Shown here: piece by piece, positions 32,901 through 42,858 of the stretch
Numbering within the stretch: position 1 is the first letter of the stretch
Layout: every line of letters starts with the position of its first letter
Source: Dictyobacter arantiisoli
GTDB taxonomy: Bacteria; Chloroflexota; Ktedonobacteria; Ktedonobacterales; Ktedonobacteraceae
Length of the DNA: 61,103 bases
Assembly (NCBI RefSeq): GCF_008326305.1
Contig: NZ_BIXY01000038.1
Span: forward strand, 1-61,103
Direction of reading: 5' to 3'
The notes under the pieces: generated by a model
Database searches by the model: none
Told to the model about the DNA's origin: nothing
What the model saw: the letters and a program-made list of their open reading frames with translations, nothing else
Position numbers and translations under genes: made by a program

Positions 32901-33896
32901 TTATTTGGTGTGACGAACGAATTTTCCTGGCACAATATCTTCACCATCACCACCAGATGACGCAGCCATGACATTCAAGATGTCAGACTTTGGCTTGATG
33001 ACCAGATCGTTAACGATGGAACGTACTCCGGTAAAACTCTCGGCAATCTTCTCGGCTGCTGCCTTCTGCTGAGGCGTGTGTACTGAGCCACTCAAACGTA
33101 CCACTCCCAGGCGCGGATACACACCAATAGGCTGCTCACGGGTTCGTGGATCACGTCCCAGAGCCAGGGCCAGATCCGCTGCCAGTATGTCATCCCCGAT
33201 CAGGCGATTTTTGATTTCCAAGATGCCAGCGATGCCAGAAACCTGATCTTCAACAATATCAGCACGCAATGAGCTTGAGATATTGCCATCCAGATAAAGG
33301 ATGCTATCCAGCACGCGCGCCCTCATACCAGGGAAGTCTACATGCAATGGCGCTAACTCAAACAGGACAGATTCAACTTCGCTCTGCAAATCAGAATCTA
33401 AACGATGAGCTGGCAATGTCTGGAAAACAGCCTCAGGAACTGTTGCACTAATGCTGTCTTTTTCGATCTTCAAGATATATTCTTCGCGTAACAGAAGGTC
33501 CTGATTACCGCGCAAAGCATGAGCCACAATAAAGGCCAGTTCACCACTCTGGGGCTGAGTAGCAAATAAACGCAAAGTGCCATGTGAACCTGAAACGGTT
33601 TCGTGCACAACTGTGCGATGATCCAACTGCGTACCTTCAACAGTTGTCTGGCTGGCGGCAAGTTCAGCACGTGAAATAGAAAGGGTCACGCCATTGCCAG
33701 TCGCATCCAGCACACTAGAAAATGGAACTTCGACAGTTTTGCCGACGAAACGCCCCAATTTTACACCCAACGAAATTACACGCCGCGTACCAATGGCAGT
33801 CATTATATATGAGAGAATTCCGGCTTCACCATCCGAGCAAAATACTTTGCCTCCAAAATGGAATTTCTCTGTCTCTGAAATGAGAGATGTGTCCAT
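32901..33896 (-). CDS. BON-domain protein with PRC-barrel-like start
   Basis: 331 residues. The first 80 or so resemble a PRC-barrel (KVFCSDGEAGILSYIM). After a middle region there are two BON domains, at about 170-235 and 245-310; the second contains YPRLGVVRLSGSV and GVRSIVNDL. BON domains bind phospholipid or help stabilise envelopes, but there is no signal peptide, so the protein is probably cytoplasmic. The ATG has AGGTAAG. A family 1-like palindrome sits only a few bases past its stop. The function is not known. Confidence 0.85.
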   Translation of the reverse strand: MDTSLISETEKFHFGGKVFCSDGEAGILSYIMTAIGTRRVISLGVKLGRFVGKTVEVPFSSVLDATGNGVTLSISRAELAASQTTVEGTQLDHRTVVHETVSGSHGTLRLFATQPQSGELAFIVAHALRGNQDLLLREEYILKIEKDSISATVPEAVFQTLPAHRLDSDLQSEVESVLFELAPLHVDFPGMRARVLDSILYLDGNISSSLRADIVEDQVSGIAGILEIKNRLIGDDILAADLALALGRDPRTREQPIGVYPRLGVVRLSGSVHTPQQKAAAEKIAESFTGVRSIVNDLVIKPKSDILNVMAASSGGDGEDIVPGKFVRHTK

Positions 33897-34120
33897 GTAT
33901 CTGTCTTACCTCATCTTGCTTAATGAAACGGGATAGCCAGACAACAAGCTATCTCGCTCAAGCTACCTCGTTATACTAGTGAGAGTGTAGCACTTTATAC
34001 TTGCGCATGACAAGATACCTGTCTGGAGAGCAAAAGATAATACGTTTAATTAACTATTATACAGAACCTGCCGAAAAAGCGGATGAAAATCTGTCATTTG
34101 TTCTGAACCTGAACAGCTCG
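33897..34120. other. Short intergenic region
   Basis: Contains a small hairpin (GATAGC at 33932 with GCTATC at 33948) and little else. It should hold the promoter of the BON gene and the end of the DUF4126 gene. Confidence 0.4.
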
Positions 34121-34747
34121 CTAAAAACGGCCTGCTGAACCGTGCTGAAGCGGTACCGTTGGTGCATTGTGTTTATGGCGCATCTGGCGAAGTCGACGCA
34201 AACGCCGGATAATGCGCGGGACAATCATCAGAAAAGCGATGACAAACAGGATTATCGCGATTAATAGCACATGTGGAAGCAGAAACGCCATCGCAACACT
34301 CAATAACATCACAATATCTTCGCCCACACTTAACGCTATATTCAAACAGCCTCCTGTCGTCGCGGTTAAAGTAACACGCGTAGCCGCCTTGGTTGTATGT
34401 GTCACACCAGCAAGGACCGCTCCCAACGCCAGGGTAACAGGCAACCAGGTGCTATCAATTGTTGCATTGCCAGCGGCGGCGGCAGATAAAGCCCCAGCCA
34501 CAGGACGAATGACGGTATGAATCGCATCCCACACATGATCTACGACTGGAATCTTATCCGCAAAGATGTCCGCTAGCGTGAGAACTGCCATGAGAATCAT
34601 AAACCAGGGCTGAGTAATAAAAACAAAGTGCGGATTAATATGCACCTGTGTTGGCCAGACACGCGTAGCGATAGCCAATGCCAGTAAAGGGAAATACGCA
34701 TTAATACCAGAAGAAAAAGCCAGACCAGCGGATGTCCCAATATCCAT
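34121..34747 (-). CDS. DUF4126-family membrane protein
   Basis: 208 residues with four or five membrane helices. The conserved opening, GTSAGLAFSSGINAYFPLL, is typical of DUF4126 proteins, whose function is unknown. It ends in a basic cytoplasmic tail (IIRRLRRLRQMRHKHN). The start is ATG 34747, after TTGAGGAGAATCCG; the frame is open 24 codons further up without a site. There is no clear functional partner; the GH1 gene lies upstream on the same strand. Confidence 0.85.
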   Translation of the reverse strand: MDIGTSAGLAFSSGINAYFPLLALAIATRVWPTQVHINPHFVFITQPWFMILMAVLTLADIFADKIPVVDHVWDAIHTVIRPVAGALSAAAAGNATIDSTWLPVTLALGAVLAGVTHTTKAATRVTLTATTGGCLNIALSVGEDIVMLLSVAMAFLLPHVLLIAIILFVIAFLMIVPRIIRRLRRLRQMRHKHNAPTVPLQHGSAGRF

Positions 34748-34870
34748 TCGGATTCTCCTCAAGATCAATCGAAAAAAAGCATGTATAAGACCATCGTATG
34801 CAAAACCAGCAATCCTCACCTTATAAACGTATAAACCACACAGCTATCAAAGTGGGAGTATAAGCGGTGT

Positions 34871-36250
34871 TTAGACTGATAATTTCCGCCCACTGAAGCT
34901 GCTTTGATCAAAAATGGTTTTGATTAAGTCTGGAGCATAGCGTTCCACGATTGCTTCGGTGATCGCGTTAGCACGACAGATTTCACCAAACATACTGGCA
35001 CTGCGCCGGGGTATACGCTGCTGTGTCACCGGATCAAGTTCAATCAAGCCAAAACGCACAAACCAACCTTCATTCCATTCAAAATTGTCTACCAGCGTCC
35101 AATGGAAATAGCCTTTGACTGGAATTCCCTCTCGAATAGCTCGATGAAGATGCGCCAGATGCGCCAGCAGAGCGCCTGGACGTCGATCATCCAACCGATC
35201 ACTAAAACCATTCTCAGTGATATACAAAGGCTTATTGCCACGTGTGCGGCGGTAAACAGCTTTCAGGACACGATACAAGCCCTCAGGATAGATCTCTCCA
35301 AAACTTTCTGAAAGACCAACATCATTGCTGAGTGCTCCAGGATGTGGATAGCGTCTTCCAAAGGCTTCCAGCGGCCTGCGGGGATCAAAACGCACCATTT
35401 CACGGGTGTAATAATTAATCCCATGATAGTCTCTGGTGCCCGCTGCATGTGGAATAGTCGCCAATAAGGGACTGGAGGGAAAGCGGAAGCGGCCAGTCTC
35501 AGCAGCCTGCAAGACAGACCAGTTAAACAGCGTCTCCTGGACGTTTGCAGCCCCTTGATCCAAAGGAGATAAGGGTTGGGCAGGATCAAAAAGGCGATAA
35601 TGCAAGCAATATCCAATCTGGGACTCCGGCTGCAGACGGCGCACGGTATAGAATGCCTCCACATGCGCCTGCATCATATTATGCAGGACAGTAAAGGTGA
35701 GTAAGATATCTTTTTCACCTGGTGGAAATACACCAAACAAATAGCCTTGAAAGGCATAGACATTAGGCTCATTAATAGTCACCCAGAACGAACAAACATC
35801 TCGTAGAACGGCAACGACATGCGCGATATAGCGTATAAAAAAACGCACATTACTTGCTTTAGCAAAGCCTCCACGTTCAGCAAACCAGAGAGGATCAGTA
35901 AAATGGTGCAATGTTACGACAGGAGTGATATGCAAGCGGTGTAGAGCCAGCAACATGGAACGATAACGCTCCAGGGCTGTATGATCCCATTGTCCTTCCT
36001 GCGGCTCAATACGACTCCACTCCAGACTGAGGCGGAGCGCATTATTCTCCATCTGCTCAGCCAGCAAGAAATCCTTTTCCGCCGCCTCCCACCAGTTAGC
36101 CGCCAGACCACATCGGTCACCGCTCACGATCCGCCCCTGCTGCTCCCAGCGGTACCACTGATTATTGGTAATCCCACCTTCACACTGATACGCGGCAGAT
36201 GCAGTTCCCCATAGGAAATCTTTTGGAAAGTGTAATGCTTGCTGGCCCAT
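34871..36250 (-). CDS. GH1 beta-glucosidase
   Basis: 459 residues of glycoside hydrolase family 1, which removes terminal beta-linked glucose or related sugars with retention. The acid/base is Glu161 in TINEPN and the nucleophile Glu346 in YITENGF. The opening FLWGTASAAYQCEGG and the aglycone-site HWTLVDNFEWNEGW are kept. There is no signal peptide, so it acts on imported oligosaccharides or glycosides. ATG 36250 is chosen because GGAGAAAAGAT stands upstream; an ATG six codons earlier has none. It has no transporter beside it. Confidence 0.94.
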   Translation of the reverse strand: MGQQALHFPKDFLWGTASAAYQCEGGITNNQWYRWEQQGRIVSGDRCGLAANWWEAAEKDFLLAEQMENNALRLSLEWSRIEPQEGQWDHTALERYRSMLLALHRLHITPVVTLHHFTDPLWFAERGGFAKASNVRFFIRYIAHVVAVLRDVCSFWVTINEPNVYAFQGYLFGVFPPGEKDILLTFTVLHNMMQAHVEAFYTVRRLQPESQIGYCLHYRLFDPAQPLSPLDQGAANVQETLFNWSVLQAAETGRFRFPSSPLLATIPHAAGTRDYHGINYYTREMVRFDPRRPLEAFGRRYPHPGALSNDVGLSESFGEIYPEGLYRVLKAVYRRTRGNKPLYITENGFSDRLDDRRPGALLAHLAHLHRAIREGIPVKGYFHWTLVDNFEWNEGWFVRFGLIELDPVTQQRIPRRSASMFGEICRANAITEAIVERYAPDLIKTIFDQSSFSGRKLSV

Positions 36251-36417
36251 ATCTTTTCTCCATTCCATGATAAATAATAATCACATTAGTACTACGTATG
36301 GATGAAAAGATGAGATACATATATGAGATTAAAAAGAGGTGTTAAAGGACATATTATAGCTGCCAGGAGAGCGTTTGAAATCATACAACAAGCGCTCCTC
36401 TGACAGGATTGATACGC

Positions 36418-38826
36418 TTAGTCGCGGATGCTACGAGCAGGCAACGGACGCACCAGTGGACTCATCACGGGCAGGGCTTTCTTGCCACGCGGCAAGCGCT
36501 GACGTACCAGATAGTCCGGCGCATTCGCCAGATCATTTTTCTCCAACGTCACGTCTTCACCAAAGCGATTGAAGAACGAGAGCTCAAAGTTGGGGGTTTC
36601 ACCCAGGGCACCGTGAGGGCACACCTCGACACAATCACCACAGAAGATACAGCGATCCAGCGCAAAGGAGTAGCGAGCCAGTTCGCGCTCGGCCATCATC
36701 AGTGAACCAGTTGGGCAGACCTGCACACAGGCTCCACAGGAGACACAGTCAGTATCATGCAAGCTGACGTTGAATGGCGTCGAGACAATCGTATCGAAGC
36801 CCTTACCAAACATGCCATAGCAGTCTGGACCAATCACATCGTGACAGACACGCACACACTGGGTACAGTTGATACACTTGTTGGGATCGCGCAAGATGAA
36901 GCTGTGCGAGAGATCCAGATCGTAGTCATGGTAGTCGCTGGGTTCTCCATCGTGGAAGCGGTTATCCGCCAGACCATGCTCGATACTGTACTTCTGCAGA
37001 TCACACTGACCGGCAGCCGGACAGGCGCATTGCAGACAACGGGATGCCTCACGCTGAGCCTGCTCTTTCAAGTAGCCCATCTCGATCAACCCAAAGCTCT
37101 TCTCGCGCTGCTCATAAGGGAGCATCGGCATCTTGACTTTCGGCTCAACCGGCTTGTAGGGAACGATGTCGAAGAGATCAGGGCGGCGCTCTTCCAGTTC
37201 CAGACGGCGGGCGACCTCGTTCATGTCCTCACCCATCAGATAGGAATGGATGGAACGTGCGCCTAATTTTCCCTGGGCCACACATTCAATAATCGTACTG
37301 GCACCCAGCTGAGCATCACCGCCAGCGAAAACGCCTTCACGATCTGACATAAAGTTATGGGGATTGGTCTGGATGGTTTTCCACTTCGTCCATTTAATAC
37401 CCGACGACTCGTTAATCACATTGGTATCCACGGCCTGACCAACAGCCGGAATGACTGTGTTACAGGCAATTGTAAATTCGGTACCGGGAACTGGTACGGG
37501 ACGGCGGCGACCGCTGGCATCAGGCTCTCCTTGTTTGGTACGCTGATATTCTACACCCACCACCTTCCCATTCTCCACCACAACACGCTGCTGAGCTGCT
37601 CGCACCTGGAGATGGGTTCCTTCTGCAATACCATCCTCAACTTCCTCCAATGTCGCCGTCATATCTGCCCGGGTACGATAATAGGTTGTGTGGACTTTAG
37701 CGCCCAGACGTAGCGAGGTACGGGTACAGTCAAAGGTAGTAAAACCACCGCCAATCACAATAACCTCATCCCCTTCTTTCACGGGAACCGGCTTGCCCTC
37801 AACTTTATCATAGAGGAAACGGATAGCATTCACCACCCCCTCTGCATCCTCACCGGGCACACGCATCGACTTACTGGTCCAACAGCCGATAGCCAGATAG
37901 ACCGCATCAAAGCCCTGTGCAAACAGATCATCGATAGTAAAGTCGCGACCCAGCTTAACGTTGCTCTGCAATTCCACACCAAGCTGCCAGACATGCTCAA
38001 GTTCGCGATCCATCATATCCTTTGGCAAACGATACTCAGGAATACCATAGCGTAGCATACCACCAGCCTGGGGTTGCATATCAAAAATCTTGCAAGCGTG
38101 ACCACGCAAAGCCAGATAGTATGCACAGGACAAACCTGCGGGCCCAGCCCCTACAATCGCCACATTCTTACCCGTAGGCGCATCCTGGACGTAAGGAATA
38201 GGGGGATCAAGCAGGCAAGTCTCAGCCGCGTGACCGTGCATACGGCAGATGGCAATTTCTTCATCCACCAGCGTACGACGGCAAGCCTTCTGACAGGGCG
38301 CGGGACAGGTCAAACCCAGGATAAAGGGAAAAGGTAACACCTCTTTTACCAGGCGGGCTGCTTCCTTCATCTCACCCTGGGCAATCAACTCCAGATAGCC
38401 TGGAATATCAATATGTGTCGGGCAATCCACCTGGCAGGGAGGCTGACAGTAGGCATTGTGGTCAGAGAGCATCATTTCCAGATTCGTGCGGCGAATATGA
38501 AATAGCTCATCAGAATTCGTCGTTACCACCATGCCTGGCTCAGCAGGAGTATTACAGGAAGGCAGAGGACGCTCAGCGCCTTCGACGTGAACCAGACACA
38601 TACGACAAGCGGAGGTTGGCTCCAACTTTTCGTCATTGCACAAATTAGGAATATCAGTAATTCCATTGTCAATCGCCACGCTCAAAATGGTTTGGTTTTC
38701 ATGAGCAACCATAGTCTTACCATTGATAATAACGGTAAAACTGGGATGGCCCAGTTCATCACGTACCATTGGTTCAGTAGCATTTTGAGGGCTGAGGGAG
38801 AACGTATCGCGGGTCACGATAGTCAT
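36418..38826 (-). CDS. NuoG/GltD-like flavo-iron-sulfur oxidoreductase, copy A
   Basis: 802 residues. Cys63, Cys74, Cys77 and Cys91 form a NuoG-type [2Fe-2S] site. Cys127, Cys131, Cys135, Cys174, Cys178, Cys182 and Cys194 lie in a GltD/NfnB-type N-terminal cluster region. FAD binds GAGPAG (226-231) and NAD(P) a second site at IGGG (358-361). After CLQCACPAAGQC come three ferredoxin-type motifs: CINCTQCVRVC, CVSCGACVQVC and CIFCGDCVEVC. The fold order is NuoG head, glutamate-synthase small-subunit core and polyferredoxin tail. It is a near-duplicate of the gene at 39061 and separated from it by a terminator, so it probably has its own promoter. The electron partner is unknown; context suggests the NuoB/NuoF-like proteins. 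The ATG has AGAGG. Confidence 0.85.
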   Translation of the reverse strand: MTIVTRDTFSLSPQNATEPMVRDELGHPSFTVIINGKTMVAHENQTILSVAIDNGITDIPNLCNDEKLEPTSACRMCLVHVEGAERPLPSCNTPAEPGMVVTTNSDELFHIRRTNLEMMLSDHNAYCQPPCQVDCPTHIDIPGYLELIAQGEMKEAARLVKEVLPFPFILGLTCPAPCQKACRRTLVDEEIAICRMHGHAAETCLLDPPIPYVQDAPTGKNVAIVGAGPAGLSCAYYLALRGHACKIFDMQPQAGGMLRYGIPEYRLPKDMMDRELEHVWQLGVELQSNVKLGRDFTIDDLFAQGFDAVYLAIGCWTSKSMRVPGEDAEGVVNAIRFLYDKVEGKPVPVKEGDEVIVIGGGFTTFDCTRTSLRLGAKVHTTYYRTRADMTATLEEVEDGIAEGTHLQVRAAQQRVVVENGKVVGVEYQRTKQGEPDASGRRRPVPVPGTEFTIACNTVIPAVGQAVDTNVINESSGIKWTKWKTIQTNPHNFMSDREGVFAGGDAQLGASTIIECVAQGKLGARSIHSYLMGEDMNEVARRLELEERRPDLFDIVPYKPVEPKVKMPMLPYEQREKSFGLIEMGYLKEQAQREASRCLQCACPAAGQCDLQKYSIEHGLADNRFHDGEPSDYHDYDLDLSHSFILRDPNKCINCTQCVRVCHDVIGPDCYGMFGKGFDTIVSTPFNVSLHDTDCVSCGACVQVCPTGSLMMAERELARYSFALDRCIFCGDCVEVCPHGALGETPNFELSFFNRFGEDVTLEKNDLANAPDYLVRQRLPRGKKALPVMSPLVRPLPARSIRD

Positions 38827-39004
38827 AATACTGCCTCTTTAACGTTATTCCTTAACAGCAGGAAAAACTTTTTGTTACAATGTCAAATACGTTAAATCTC
38901 CCTCTATATTACTCCAGTGATTGCCAGGAGTAAAGACATTGAAAAAAGTAATCTTTCTATATACATGCTCGATTTACAGTAAGGCAACTTCCTGTGACAT
39001 ATAA

Positions 39005-39035
39005 AAAGCCGGACCTCATAACGAGGCCCGGCTTT
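39005..39035 (-). terminator. Terminator between the two 802-residue genes
   Basis: AAAGCCGGACCTC pairs, with one mismatch, with GAGGCCCGGCTTT. On the minus strand it is followed by TTTTT. It stands just after the stop of copy B, so most transcripts from the nuoB operon should end before copy A. Confidence 0.85.
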
Positions 39036-39060
39036 CTGGAGCATATTTCCTGTTAGATGC

Positions 39061-41469
39061 TTAGTCGCGGATGCTACGAGCAGGCAACGGACGCACCAGT
39101 GGACTCATCACGGGCAGGGCTTTCTTGCCACGCGGCAAGCGCTGACGTACCAGATAGTCCGGCGCATTCGCCAGGTCATTTTTCTCCAACGTCACATCTT
39201 CACCAAAGCGATTGAAGAACGAGAGCTCAAAGTTGGGGGTTTCACCCAGGGCACCGTGAGGGCACACCTCGACACAATCACCACAGAAGATACAGCGATC
39301 CAGTGCAAAGGAGTAGCGAGCCAGTTCGCGCTCGGCCATCATCAGTGAACCAGTCGGGCAGACCTGCACACAGGCTCCACAGGAGACACAGTCAGTATCA
39401 TGCAAGCTGACGTTGAATGGCGTCGAGACAATCGTATCGAAGCCCTTACCAAACATGCCATAGCAGTCTGGACCAATCACATCGTGACAGACGCGCACAC
39501 ACTGGGTACAGTTGATACACTTGTTGGGATCGCGCAAGATGAAGCTGTGCGAGAGATCCAGATCGTAATCATGGTAGTCGCTGGGCTCACCATCGTGGAA
39601 ACGGTTGTCCGCCAGACCATGCTCGATACTGTACTTCTGCAAATCACACTGTCCAGCAGCCGGGCAGGCGCACTGCAGACAACGGGATGCCTCACGCTGG
39701 GCCTGCTCTTTCAAGTAGCCCATCTCGATCAAACCAAAGCTCTTCTCGCGCTGCTCGTAAGGGAGCATCGGCATCTTCACCTTGGGCTCGACCGGCTTGT
39801 AGGGAACGATGTCGAAGAGATCAGGGCGGCGCTCTTCCAGTTCCAGACGGCGCGCAACCTCGTTCATGTCCTCACCCATCAAGTAGGAATGGATGGAACG
39901 TGCATTGAGCTTACCCTGTGCGACACCTTCAATAATGGTCTTCGCACCCATCTGACAATCACCACCAGCGAAAACGCCTTCGCGATCTGACATAAAGTTA
40001 TGGGGATTGGTCTGGATGGTTTTCCACTTCGTCCATTTGATGCCAGAAGCATCATCAAGCACGCTGGTATCCACAGCCTGACCAATAGCCGGGATAACGG
40101 TATCGCAGTTCAGCACAAACTCAGAACCGGGAACTGGTACGGGACGGCGGCGACCGCTGGCATCAGGCTCTCCCAATTTATTGCGCTGGAACTCAACACC
40201 GGTCACACGACCGTTCTCCGAAACGACACGCGTCTGACTGACATACAGCTGCAGATGTGTACCTTCTGCTTCACCGTCTTCAACCTCTTCAGTTGTCGCG
40301 CCCATCTCGGTACGACCACGACGATACATCGTGTGGACTTTGGCACCCAGACGTAACGAGGTACGGGTACAGTCAAAGGCAGTGAAACCACCACCAATCA
40401 CAATAACCTCATCACCGTCTTTCACAGGCACTGGCTTACCTTCAACTTTGTCACCCAGATAACGAATGGCGTTCACCACGCCCTCTGCATCCTCACCAGG
40501 AACACGCAGATCATTACTGGTCCAACAGCCGATAGCCAGATAGACCGCATCAAAGCCCTGTGCAAACAGATCATCGATAGTAAAGTCGCGACCCAGTTTG
40601 ACATTGGCCTGGAAATCAATACCCATATCCCACAACTGCGCGAACTCGCGATCCATCATATCCTTTGGCAAACGATACTCAGGAATACCATAGCGCAGCA
40701 TACCACCAGCCTGGGGTTGCATGTCAAAAATCTTACAGTAGTGACCACGCATAGCCAGATAGAAGGCAGCAGTCATACCAGAAGGGCCACCACCAACAAC
40801 AGCAACTTTTTTACCAGTTGGCGGATCTTGCACGTAAGGCAAAGGAGGATCAAGCAGGCAAGTCTCAGCCGCGTGACCGTGCATACGACAGATAGCGATT
40901 TCTTCATCTACCAGCGTACGACGGCAAGCCTTCTGACAGGGCGCGGGACAGGTCAAACCCAGTGTGAAAGGGAAAGGCAACACCTCTTTTACCAGACGAG
41001 CCGCTTCCTTCATCTCACCCTGGGCAATCAACTCCAGATAGCCTGGAATATCAATATGTGTCGGGCAATCCACCTGGCAGGGAGGCTGACAGTAGGCATT
41101 GTGGTCAGAGAGCATCATTTCCAGATTCGTGCGGCGAATATGAAATAGCTCATCAGAATTCGTCGTTACCACCATGCCTGGTTCAGCAGGAGTATTACAG
41201 GAAGGCAGAGGACGCTCAGCGCCTTCGACGTGAACCAGACACATACGACAAGCGGAGGTTGGCTCCAACTTTTCGTCATTACACAAATTTGGGATATCCG
41301 AAATCCCATTATCAATCGCCACGCTCAAGATGGTCTGGCCTTCATAAGCCTGTAACGTCTTGCCATCGACGGTCAGCGTAAAGCTAGGATGCCCATGCTC
41401 ATTACGCACCATCGGAGGCTGCGCCTCTTGAGAGGTGAGAAAGAAATTATCTCGGATCGATATAGCCAT
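39061..41469 (-). CDS. NuoG/GltD-like flavo-iron-sulfur oxidoreductase, copy B
   Basis: 802 residues, the same length and domain order as copy A. It differs in the first 55 residues and through the FAD/NAD(P) core (about 210-545), for example GGGPSGMTAAFYLAMRGH against GAGPAGLSCAYYLALRGH. It is identical in protein sequence over about residues 58-168 and from about 545 to the end. It follows the NuoF-like gene by about 60 bases on the same strand and is the last gene of that operon. All cysteines of copy A are kept. The ATG has AGAGGAAG. Two copies with different flavin cores but the same cluster domains might pair the same partners with different nucleotide substrates; this is inference. Confidence 0.85.
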   Translation of the reverse strand: MAISIRDNFFLTSQEAQPPMVRNEHGHPSFTLTVDGKTLQAYEGQTILSVAIDNGISDIPNLCNDEKLEPTSACRMCLVHVEGAERPLPSCNTPAEPGMVVTTNSDELFHIRRTNLEMMLSDHNAYCQPPCQVDCPTHIDIPGYLELIAQGEMKEAARLVKEVLPFPFTLGLTCPAPCQKACRRTLVDEEIAICRMHGHAAETCLLDPPLPYVQDPPTGKKVAVVGGGPSGMTAAFYLAMRGHYCKIFDMQPQAGGMLRYGIPEYRLPKDMMDREFAQLWDMGIDFQANVKLGRDFTIDDLFAQGFDAVYLAIGCWTSNDLRVPGEDAEGVVNAIRYLGDKVEGKPVPVKDGDEVIVIGGGFTAFDCTRTSLRLGAKVHTMYRRGRTEMGATTEEVEDGEAEGTHLQLYVSQTRVVSENGRVTGVEFQRNKLGEPDASGRRRPVPVPGSEFVLNCDTVIPAIGQAVDTSVLDDASGIKWTKWKTIQTNPHNFMSDREGVFAGGDCQMGAKTIIEGVAQGKLNARSIHSYLMGEDMNEVARRLELEERRPDLFDIVPYKPVEPKVKMPMLPYEQREKSFGLIEMGYLKEQAQREASRCLQCACPAAGQCDLQKYSIEHGLADNRFHDGEPSDYHDYDLDLSHSFILRDPNKCINCTQCVRVCHDVIGPDCYGMFGKGFDTIVSTPFNVSLHDTDCVSCGACVQVCPTGSLMMAERELARYSFALDRCIFCGDCVEVCPHGALGETPNFELSFFNRFGEDVTLEKNDLANAPDYLVRQRLPRGKKALPVMSPLVRPLPARSIRD

Positions 41470-41529
41470 GTACTTCCTCTTCCGAAGTTCCTAGGTTCAA
41501 AATTTGTAATGCAAGAATTTGCAGTACAG

Positions 41530-42858
41530 TTACGGCAGAACGTGCTTGGTGACAAAGCGATGGGCACGCACCGGGACACAGGTACCAGTTGGGCACTGTA
41601 ACTCCTGAATATGCGAGGTAAAGTGCTCAGGCCAGTAGCGCTTGGCGGTTTTCAGAGGATTTGTTGCCTGTACACCAAAACCACATAATGAACCATTTGG
41701 CACATATTCGGCGAACTCATCCAGTACGTCGAGATCTCCGTTGACGCCAAGATCACTCACAACCCCCTCGAGGATTCCAGTGATACGCTTCACGCCAAGG
41801 CGACAGGGCACACATTTACCGCAGGATTCTTTGCTCAGGTAAGCGCTACGCTCACGAGCCCAGGAAACCATGCAAGTGTTGCTGGGAAGCACTTCAATAA
41901 TGCCCGAACCAACAATCGCACCCGCCTCTTCCAAAGGATCGAAATCATAAGGTGTATTCAGCAGCGAGAGAGGGAGTGCTCCCCCTTCGGCTCCACCTAC
42001 CACAATAGCACGAACATCACTTTCAGTAGGATGCAGTCCAGCATGTTCCAGGATATCACCCAGTGAAGCACCAAAGGGTACCTCAACCACAGTTGGTTCG
42101 CTGCCTGGCGAAGCATAGATAGTTAAGATTTTCGTGCCACCTGTAGATGCCGAACCAGCACTTGCAAAGGCCACGGCACCATCACGGATGATTCCTGGTA
42201 CATTCACCAGAGTTTCAATAGAATTGATTGCCGTTGGCTTGTCCCACAATCCATATTGAGCCGGGAAAGGAGGACGCTGTTCAGGCATGCCACGACGACC
42301 TTTAATGACCGCCATCTGAACAGTCTCTTCACCACCCATAAAACCAATATCGACGCCGAGCACATTGATGGTACAAGAAAAATCAGTGCTAAGAATATCG
42401 CGCCCGACTAAATTGGCTTCAGTGGCTTCTTGTAGAGCCTGTTGAACTGCGGTTGCGCCCTCTGGTGTGGTACTGCGTGTGACAAGGTAAGCCTCCGTCG
42501 CGCCTACAGCATAGGCTGCCAGGAGAATACCCTCAATAACCTGATGAGGATTGCGCTCAAGCAATGTGCGGGCAGCTAATGAACGAGCATCCGCATCATA
42601 TGCATTACAAATAACATATTTTTGTTCGTCTTCCGACTCCCGCACGATCCGCCATTTCTCGCCAGCCAGACGACCAGCGCCACCACGTCCACGCAATTTT
42701 GCGTCAATGACTTGCTGGTTGACCTGTTCAGGAGTCAGTTCACGAAGGGCTTTTTCCAGGGCAGCATAACCGCTGATGCCACGATATGCGCTCAAAGAGC
42801 GTACATCGGCATCGGTATTCTGCCGCAATAAACGATGAGATTGTTCAAATTTAGGCAT
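41530..42858 (-). CDS. NuoF-like subunit with altered nucleotide site
   Basis: 442 residues of the complex I 51-kDa family. The N3-type [4Fe-4S] ligands Cys346, Cys349, Cys352 and Cys392 are present, as are GGEETV and the SLBB-like middle. The flavin/NADH loop normally written GRGGAGFPTGLKW reads GRGGAGRLAGEKW, with Arg63 in place of the Phe that stacks on NADH. The NADExEPG loop reads NAYDADARS. Binding of FMN or NADH is therefore doubtful or changed. The C-terminus has an added CPTGTC segment. Its start overlaps the stop of the upstream gene by 8 bases (ATGCCTAA), which suggests translational coupling. Confidence 0.85.
   Translation of the reverse strand: MPKFEQSHRLLRQNTDADVRSLSAYRGISGYAALEKALRELTPEQVNQQVIDAKLRGRGGAGRLAGEKWRIVRESEDEQKYVICNAYDADARSLAARTLLERNPHQVIEGILLAAYAVGATEAYLVTRSTTPEGATAVQQALQEATEANLVGRDILSTDFSCTINVLGVDIGFMGGEETVQMAVIKGRRGMPEQRPPFPAQYGLWDKPTAINSIETLVNVPGIIRDGAVAFASAGSASTGGTKILTIYASPGSEPTVVEVPFGASLGDILEHAGLHPTESDVRAIVVGGAEGGALPLSLLNTPYDFDPLEEAGAIVGSGIIEVLPSNTCMVSWARERSAYLSKESCGKCVPCRLGVKRITGILEGVVSDLGVNGDLDVLDEFAEYVPNGSLCGFGVQATNPLKTAKRYWPEHFTSHIQELQCPTGTCVPVRAHRFVTKHVLP

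Noticed and set aside
36757-37266. A 169-codon frame opposite copy A, with a 196-codon counterpart (39400-39990) opposite copy B
   Set aside because: They are antisense to the two 802-residue genes, and their likeness to each other only reflects the duplicated coding strand. No ribosome-binding site.
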